This document shows positions 56,075 through 64,000 of a stretch of DNA of 64,000 bases, piece by piece. The DNA is taken from the NCBI GenBank assembly GCA_014529385.2, contig CM043953.1, forward strand, positions 77,676,872-77,740,871, given 5' to 3'. The position numbers were made by a program, and so were the translations under genes. The stretch is from Adiantum capillus-veneris. Its lineage: Eukaryota > Streptophyta > Polypodiopsida > Polypodiales > Pteridaceae. Within the stretch, counting starts at the first letter, position 1. Each line of letters starts with the position of its first letter. The notes under the pieces are model-generated. The model was not told the origin of the DNA. It saw nothing but the letters and a program-made list of their open reading frames with translations, and ran no database searches.

Positions 56075-57504
56075 TTTTGCTAAGTTCTCTTGGTGATCAC
56101 TAGATATATTGGGCACTCCTAGCCATTTATAGATTGTGGAGAACCCTTTTTCTTCACATATTTTTCCTTACACTCGTATACTTATTGTGGATTTGTTCAA
56201 TTTTCTACTTTTAATGACTCTTGCTTTATCGATTCTCTGTAATGAAGGTGTGTTGCTATAAAATACTGGAAAGTGATGGAGAGAATAGCTTGAGTATCTA
56301 TCAAAACTAGCATGTGGCTTAATGCATATTTATATTAATATTTGAGCTCTATGGTCACGATTTAATTTAAATTGGTTATTCTTTGCTCTTTGGGATTAGA
56401 TCTTGCACCTATTAATCTGGGACTTTCCTTGGTTACCTTGATTCTTAACTGGTTTAGCTACCATACTCTTACACTTTGGTTGCTGGCAAAAATGATTTGT
56501 TGTGATAGTACTGGTTCTAAACTTTGTGTGTTTAAGATTGGATGCTTGCTTTCGTAGGCTTGGTACATCCGATGAGGAGCAGAAGTGTAGAGCTCGACCA
56601 TGCTAGCTTGAGCTTGGCAGTGTTGGATTGGAGTAGATCCAGTGGAGCTTAGTGCTCCCTGCGTGTGCAACCCTCCCAATCAGGAAATGGAATCCTGAGG
56701 GAGATTTTGGCATCTTTGCAAAAACTGGAGAGTGTGACAGAATCTATCAAGGTGAGCTTTTGTAGAGCTTTGTAGAGAATTTGCAGGACAATGTGTAAAA
56801 AATCTAAAATTGAGAAGCTCAATTGGGAGTCGAGGGCTTACAGGCAATAGGTAGCGTGGATTTCCTTAAATCAAGCAAGAGAAAGGGATCGATCAACAAA
56901 AGTGAGCAGTATTGGGAAGGAAGGGAGTGTTGTATTAAAAAACATATTTGATACTACCATGTAGCACTGGAAAGTGAGCAGGTCTAAAGACAGTATAATC
57001 GAAGGCATGAAGGGAGCGCTACTTAAAACAAAAACCATAGCACTAAAAGTTGAAGGCTTTTGGTGGCGAACAGTAACGTTAGCACAGAGAAGGGGAAGGG
57101 AGAGAGAGTTGAAGGAAAGAAGGAAGATTGTTCTTAGAACTATTTATAATATGTACACATTGCACAAGATCAGGTGTGCATGTGACATCGCCTCCTGCTT
57201 GAGTTGAGACTGGTCCAATCTACATCACCTCTTGATAGGTTGCGAGTAAATTTAGAAACTCATGGAAAACGAGAGAGGGCGTGTGTGCTCTTGGCGCACA
57301 TGTGCACACATAGGCATCGTGTGTGAGCATTGGCAACAAGTAAGCTTTGGAATCCCTCGGCATCACCCCAACATCCTCCGATGGCTTCGACATAGAGTGA
57401 GTGAGGGAGAGAAAGCACGTTGGCTCTCCTCCAACATGCATGCGGCATCGATGAGTCCCTCCACTTGCCATTTTCTCCCCACAATGCCCTCGTGACCTTG
57501 ACAG

Positions 57505-57512
<8 letters not shown>
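55871..57512. other. Unassigned sequence with a (GA)n tract
   Basis: A (GA)n microsatellite lies at about 56032-56070. I recognise no gene or element in the rest. Confidence 0.45.

Positions 57513-57589
<77 letters not shown>
57513..57589. repeat. (TA)n(GA)n compound microsatellite
   Basis: About 24 TA followed by about 14 GA dinucleotides. Overlapping open frames on both strands are artefacts. Confidence 0.95.
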
Positions 57590-58790
57590 AACATCAGCTC
57601 TCAGCTTGGTCTTGACATTGGTAAGCACGCTCTCAATCGATTGCCAGATTTTTTATTTTTGGCATTCTTCTCGGCTTCAACATTGACTTGGCGATTTAGC
57701 AAGAACTTCCGTATGGTGGCAAAAGACGACATCGATGTTCTTCTTAGCTTCTACATAGCAAGAGCAAGAGAGAGTGGTTTGGCTCTCCTCCAATGTAGCC
57801 TTGTTCCCGGCTACCCTCCCACGTTCTCACGGATTTGCTCCAACGGTCAATCCCCGACATCTTGGCCTTGGCACAACAGGAGACAAATTGAGAGAGAGCA
57901 GCATTATCTCTCCTCTAGCCCGCATTCAGAGTGGCTCGACTCCGACATAGTCTCTTGGATGATGACTTTTCCTACTTTGACAACACACATCCAAGACATA
58001 TAGCTTTGATGGACCATTCCGGAGCGGATTTTCCACGAGTGAGTTTGACTCCTGGACAACGTTTACGACCACATGGATGGTTGTTCTATGTGTTTGTTTT
58101 CTGATCAATGAATTTTCCTATCTAAGAGATAGTGTGTGCCAGATTTCAACATTTTGCATGTTCCTTTCTAGTGTGGATTATGATGCACAAGTATTGTGCT
58201 CATGTATGACTATGTGGGTCATTGTAGAGAGTAGTTTCAACACGATTTTTGTGCGGTTTATGCATATGAGGATACAACGTGAGCTAGGTATAGCTTGCAA
58301 GTGGCAGAATCATAGGTTTACATGGATTTTGGATTGGTATGTATACCATATATGGTTTTGCTCTTGAGACACTTATGTCTGTTCATGTTTTATGCGGTTT
58401 TGATGAGATTTTTGAGATTCTACTCTAGATTTAGGGGAAACTATACTAAAATTTTGACAGATTCTCGCCATGCTTTATGCATATTTGCAGTTTACTCTCT
58501 AATAGTTTAGTGGTCTAGTGTGACTCCCACTTTGACCAGTGACTAAGTTTTGAGTCTCACTTTGATATGTTTTGTTAGTGTCGGACATAGATTGGTGTTC
58601 TTTTACCCACTCTTAGATTTTCATATGCTTGTTGTGGCTACAGATTACAGGCAGTCACATGCTTGACATGATATAGGTTTTTGGTCCATTGTCAGATCTT
58701 TGTAGGCACTTTTCTCGTGGGATGCGTTGTAAGCACTATGTTTGCTTACTACTTGCATATATGGTTATGTGCTTTGGCTTGGTTGAGCTG
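57590..58790. other. Unassigned sequence, possibly retroelement-derived
   Basis: No confident domain. The part from about 58080 leads into the Copia gag/protease relic and may be its decayed gag. Confidence 0.35.
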
Positions 58791-58799
58791 TTTGTCCTA

Positions 58800-59610
58800 G
58801 ATTGTGCTCACTTGATTTAGTGACATTATTATGCCTGCAAATTGTGGAGCCATTTTATGAATATGTGAGCATTGCTTTTGATGCAATTGATCATGGTTAT
58901 GATTGTGTAGTGGTCGAGTGATCTCCCACTTTGTTACCATTTTGGCACAGTTTATGGTTGAGACTTTGTTTTGCTTAATCATAAGGGGAGACTCTTTCAA
59001 ATTTCTCCCAAGATTTCTTGAAATAGCTTTGGTTTCTTGGCACACATATAGGAGACACGTGTGACAGCTCAGAGTCGACATTGATGACTTGTGAGAGACG
59101 TAGTCCCATAGTTGCTGAGATATGAGATGTTGGCATTGTGGTCACATAGGGCACATTAGGTGTCACAATTTTAGACGTATGAGGCAACAATGGAGATGTA
59201 TGCATGATGTAGATGATATTTTGACACAGGCTAGAACAGTGGCTTCATATGCCAACAATGATGTCACATTCACATTTAGTGTTCCTCCTACTTACATGTC
59301 TTTGAGCGGTAGCACTTCTCCTCATTGGTCGTTGGATGAGGATGTAGTTTTCCACTCACACCACATTGTGAGTGGTTCACTAGTTTCTTGAGTGGGAGCT
59401 CTGGTCGTGTGCACTTGGCTGATGGTTTGGCATTTGACATTGCTGGTGTAGGAGATGTTTGCTTGTCATTACCTAGTGGTGCATCCTATATGCTATGACA
59501 TGTGCACTATGTTCCTAAGCTGAGACAAAGTTTGATCTCAGTGAGATAGTTAGCATATTGTGAGTTTCAAATAGTGCTTAGGGAGTAGTCTTTCCAGATA
59601 CGTTGTAGAT
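58800..59610 (+). pseudogene. Copia-5 gag/protease relic
   Basis: A zinc-knuckle-like CWHCGHIGHIRC (59128-59163) has Asn where the last Cys is expected. After a frame change near 59350, a Copia protease reading follows: HCEWFTSFLSGSSGRVHLAD, FDIAGVGDVCLSLPSG, then HYVPKLRQSLISV (about 59362-59550). The N-terminal catalytic D-S/T-G is not preserved. It is a different family from Copia-1/2/4. From 59.6 to 60.3 kb the sequence is probably its continuation, but I cannot place domains there. Confidence 0.6.
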
Positions 59611-60650
59611 CACTAGTGATTGCCAAGGGAATCCGAATTAGCTAAATATACCCTATGCATGTATTTGAGATACGAGACAGTATCTTGGTATGCCCTATGA
59701 ATGTATTTGAGGTACAAGACAACATAGTCTTGGTTTTGTTTGTTGGCATGTGATGAGCAAGAGACAAGGCGTGTCTCATTCGCTAGAGAGCTCTAGTATG
59801 ATCAAGAGAGAGGGCATGTAGTTGTACAAGACATGTCAACTGACTCTGTAGTGACAAAGGTAGAGCAATAGTGCTCTAATGAGACACAACAAGTGTTATT
59901 AGAGTCTTTGTACCGAGGTAGAGCAAGTCTGCTCCCTAGAGTCACATATAGAGATGACGAACATGGAGTTCTTTGATATGCTCATGATAGAGGCTCACGA
60001 GTTGATGCCAAGACACATAGTTCCACATATGTATGAGAGGGACGTAGTCATCCTAGTGCCAATGATAACACATCCATACGTGATGAGTAGTCTTGATGAT
60101 GCAATGCATGCATATAGCACTAAGGAGGCTAGTACACCCAAGTTTGCACAAATTTTGTCAACATTGGGGTTTCTCATGTATGTTGAAAAACAAAGAGCAC
60201 GTGCATGTTAGAAAATGGTATATACATGTGCTTTGTGGTTACTATCAAGGAATTGTGGAACGCGTTTTCTCCTGATTACTCCTTGGTGATGATGAAGAGT
60301 GCTTCTTATTCACAGGTTATAATCCAAAAATCTTTTTTATTTTGACTTACTAGATAGATTCAAAGTCTGGCTCTTTTGGTGCCATGGTTAAACCTGTTAA
60401 AAAATGATGCATATATGCTCTCTATGACTTGCTAGGTACCTAATTAGGTGCTCCCTTGGAACAACACAAGAAAATGTGATTTGGTTTGCCATAAAGCTTG
60501 GATATCATCACTCCACATTTTGGTTGACTATTGCTTAATCGATTGAGTTTTTGAAATGAAATAGATGATGAAATTGAGAGAATTGGTTGGATTAGTATTT
60601 TAATGGAATGAAAAGATTCTCAAGGATGTTGACTTGATGTATGTTGGTGA
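59611..60650. other. Unassigned, possibly Copia-5 remnant
   Basis: Only short open frames; 59954-60211 is the longest (85 codons) and shows no domain that I recognise. Confidence 0.35.
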
Positions 60651-60659
60651 CTAGCTTCA

Positions 60660-61650
60660 CCGTGCTCTTGACTTCTTTGCTTTCTAATGACTTTTTGGCA
60701 TAGATCATATTTTCTTACTCTGGCATTCATGGTGTATCTGCACTAATAAGATTTGCATTTGGTGGTGTTCATATGAGATGATGTGATTGTGATAGGCATT
60801 TTTCATCTTGATTGGTTTGCATTACGAGTGCAATGGTTTGTAGACTAATATTTTGTGATTTATCCTTGATTTTCTAGCCATGGGAATTTGGTGGTTATTG
60901 ATAGCAAATGGCAAGAGAGTGTGGGCTACTAACTAGCTATAGATTAAGGCTTTCTTGCTCTACTTCTTGACAAATGATTACTGGGTACGTGTGGATCTCA
61001 ATTGATTTTTTCATTGTGGTAGTGATTGGATCTTTTGCCCTTGAATAAATGGACCTTGCTTAACCTTTGAGTAGCATAAAATGATTTTCGCTATCTTTTT
61101 GAAATTCAATTGAATATGGCATGGTAAAAGGTGTGGGTGGGGTGTTGCCTAAGTTCTCGGATTAATGTATGGGGTAGGTTACTCGCTGACCTTTTTACCT
61201 TACTTGCTGTGATCTTCACTACGTATCTGTAATGATTCTTGATACTATGCTTTCTAATGACTATTTAGCATAAAATTCTATATTTCATTATTTCCTACTC
61301 TGGCATTGATGGAGTATATGTTCTAGAATGGTTTGCATATGGTAGTCCCCATCTGGGATGATGTGATGGGCATTTTTGTCCTGATTAGTTTAGTTTGCAT
61401 TACAAGGGCACTGGCATGTAGACTAATATATTGTGGTTTATACTTGATTCTTTATTGCTTACGGTTTGAGATGAGATAAGGTTATGAGTACATGCTCTAA
61501 AAGGGTTTGCATATGGTAGTCCTCATCTGGGATAATGTGGTTGTGATATGCAATTTTCATCATGATTTGTTTGCATTACGATGGCATTGGCCTATAGATA
61601 TTGCATATGGTTTGAGACGAGCTAAGGGTATGAGTACATGCTCGGGTTTG
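60660..61650. repeat. Diverged tandem/local duplications
   Basis: A block with TTTCTAATGACT, ACTCTGGCATT-ATGG, GATGATGTGAT, TTTGCATTAC-A and GTAGACTAATAT occurs at about 60675-60890 and again at about 61245-61455 (roughly 565 bp apart). A third partial copy from about 61490 has ATGGTAGTCCTCATCTGGGA and TTTGCATTACGATGGCATTGG. It is non-coding and of unknown origin. Confidence 0.65.
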
Positions 61651-63275
61651 AGCCGAGATAAGGGTATGGTATAAGGTAATTTCCTAACCCCTAAAAGCTC
61701 TGACAGATAAAAAACTATGGGCTTTGATTTGGTTTCTAGTGGTTGGGACTTAGTCTTCAAATTTTCCTACCTTTAGGTTGTCTTACTTACATCTAACACA
61801 TTGTATCTACTGGCGATGCTTTTGGATGAAGGCGTGGCACTCTAATGCTATTGTTATTTATTGATAAGGATCAGGTTACTATCTATTCCTCATCCTTTGT
61901 TGGATTGTTTTACCGTGACCTTAATTAGGTTGCTGACCTTGTTATTAGTCTTGTTATAGTTTTCTGTTGCGACTTTTTTCAACAGTCGGATTGATTTGTC
62001 TCTATTCTAGATTGTGAAAACCTTAACTTTAATGTGGTTTCACTACTTTGACTTGGTAGTTTTACTTTGATTTATTGATTAACACTAATATTTTATAAAA
62101 ATTCTCAAATAATTACACTTTTTCATAATGTTGGAGTATCTTTGGAACCCTATTGATTAGTAGTTGGTTGACTTGATTTTTGTTGCTAACAATGGTATTT
62201 TATTGATCTCATTTTCATAGTGGCATAGTAATTGTAAGATTCTGTCGGTGGGTGCTTCTATCCGCCTTACTTAATGTGGTTGCTTCTCTTTGTGCACTCA
62301 TAGAGGTGCTTTGGATTGAATTTTCTCTATATTTGGTTGGATTCTTGGTTTGATAGTGCTTGGGATTATGGTTGCTTCAGGTATTAAAAGGTTCTTTTAG
62401 CCTACTTTTGCATTTTACCATTGACCATCTGTGGATGACTGAGGTTGCTTGATAGATCTCTATCTTTTGCTCATATATGATTTACTACGAATAAATTCAA
62501 TGGCTTATGTTATCATTACTACCTACCTAAGTTTCCAAGAATATAAAAAGGGATTGCTTGGATATCTGTGCATTTAGCCAATTTGGTCCTAGGATCTGAC
62601 CCTCTGAAACTTGGTTATGTTAATCAATAGCTTGATCAAAACATGGTTGTAAGCTTTGACTTGTCCACATTACATGTGCTTTTGGATAGATTTATTGTTT
62701 TGGGTTGCAATATATCCTTCATCTTCCTTGAAAAATCCAATGTGATTGATGATGATACTTTAATTCCCTAGCCAATGTTTCTTAATTCTAACTAATGCAT
62801 GTGGCTTGATGCGGACCCTTAAATGATTGGGAGGATGTACTTTAATGTTAGAAGTAGAAATTAAGACTAATGAAAATGTAACATGGTTGTGACTACTTGG
62901 ATTGCTGAAGGAGTTTACGGAAGGGGCTTCCACTCAGCTAAATGAAGGTAACTTAAAGAGGCTCCCTACTTATTTGTTTACTTTTAAAATTTTCAAACTG
63001 TACCACAAGCTTCAAAGGAAAGGAAGGTATTTCTCGCTTAAGAATAGGATCACTTTTGTACTTTTATTACTTTTGCACATATAGGATTGTAGTTTGTCTA
63101 ATAATTTTAATTGTGACATAAAATAACAAATGGTAGGTTCCTCGACACTTGTTATATGTAGCCAAGTATAATAGAATCTGTTGTCTTGTGTATATGGATG
63201 CACGTGAAAATTCTATCTTTGCTTAAAAAGGTTTAACTTTGTTGTAATCCAAGCTCAAAGATGAGGGCGTATTTC
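61651..63275. other. Unassigned sequence
   Basis: No gene, element or strong repeat is recognised. It is T-rich on the plus strand with only short open frames. Confidence 0.45.
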
Positions 63276-63355
63276 ATCTTCATATGGTTTATTCCTGATG
63301 TATAGGATAACTAGAATCTTCATATGGTTTATTCTTGATGTATAGGATAACTAGA
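63276..63355. repeat. 40-bp tandem duplication
   Basis: Two copies of a 40-bp unit starting ATCTTCATATGGTTTATTC and containing GATGTATAGGATAACTAGA, with one C/T difference. Confidence 0.9.
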
Positions 63356-64000
63356 ATGTGATGTCATTCTGATCATATTGTACAAAAATGAGTCGAATGC
63401 AAAATCATTGGTGAAAACTACCTTCCTAATGTCTAAAGGCGGTTATCTTTTGAACAAAATGTTCTTTTGTGTATAAGTAGTATCTTAAAAACAACAACAC
63501 ACACACACACATAGTTGTACAATTGGTTGTCATTCTTTGATATTACCTTTAATTACCTTATCAAGCCCTCTCATAAGGTTTAGGCTCTTTATGGGGCTCT
63601 CACTTGGTTCAGATCATCCTTCACATTGGACTTTAATTTGATTTGGTGATAAATTGTGTTTTTATCTTATCAAAATTGAGGTCCTGATTGATTCCCTTAG
63701 ATTAACAATGGTTCATAAAGGAACCTTAGCTTGATGTTGGTACCTAGATTTTAAACAATAGCTCTTTGTGTGAGCCAAGGCTCTCCTAGAGGATTTTTTT
63801 GAGGGTTTGCTTGGTTTTTGAATAAATGGAGGAGGTCCTCTTTGAGGGAACTATCCCCTTGTGATGGTTGTTGTCAAAAATGTTTAATATTGTTCTTTAG
63901 GCTTAATGGTGGAACTCTTACCTCACTTGGAGGCACTCATCTTAGTTGGAACCTTCCCGTTCATGGCTTAGTGGTGGTAGCCACTTGGTCTTGCTTTGCT
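63356..64000. other. Unassigned sequence to window end
   Basis: A short (CA)n run lies at about 63496-63511. No gene is recognised. Confidence 0.45.

Noticed and set aside
59345-59385. CCACTCACA..TGTGAGTGG hairpin as another LINE tail
   Set aside because: No poly-A follows, and the sequence lies in a Copia protease reading.

Overview
This window looks like nuclear DNA from a land plant with a large, repeat-rich genome. The evidence is one clear spliced plant gene, many nested Copia and Gypsy LTR retrotransposons primed by initiator tRNA-Met, LINE and Helitron remnants, and long (CT)n, (GT)n and (TA)n tracts. A fern or another non-flowering lineage would fit the LINE type and the bulky introns, but the species cannot be settled from this sequence.

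Layout. (1) 3.2-13.8 kb, minus strand: a UBP12/UBP13-type (USP7-like) deubiquitinase with 19 coding exons. It starts at ATG 13828-13826 and runs off the left side before its last third. Intron 9 is 6.2 kb and holds a LINE reverse-transcriptase relic and several LTR-like promoter modules. (2) 13.9-21.5 kb: gene-free DNA with a decayed minus-strand Gypsy (integrase tail plus a possible extra downstream ORF), a Helitron-like end, two LINE 3' ends, and satellite and microsatellite tracts. (3) 21.5-48.9 kb: a multi-level nest of retrotransposons. Gypsy-1 (LTR, gag, protease) is joined to Gypsy-3 (RT/RNase H at 25.6-26.4 kb, integrase at 47.4-48.7 kb). These are split by a minus-strand Copia-1. Copia-1 is split by Gypsy-2 (28145-46551), which carries Copia-2 in its 5' LTR and a gag-only LTR element in its reverse transcriptase. 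(4) 48.9-55.5 kb: a decayed minus-strand Gypsy integrase interrupted by Gypsy-4 (LTR plus gag), followed by a minus-strand Copia-4 gag relic. (5) 55.5-64 kb: simple repeats, a plus-strand Copia gag/protease relic near 59 kb, diverged local duplications at 60.7-61.6 kb, and otherwise unassigned sequence.

Only the deubiquitinase looks like a functional host gene. Every long ORF elsewhere belongs to a transposable element, and all of those carry stops, frameshifts or deletions. I see no rRNA, tRNA, CRISPR or operon-like system and no convincing new biological machine. The most informative observations are the resolved nest with target-site duplications, nested elements whose LTRs look older than their host's, the gag-only element with an acidic tail, repeated ACGT-core promoter units in the intronic LTRs, and a Helitron insertion with its empty site preserved 31 kb away. 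All percentages are by-eye comparisons.
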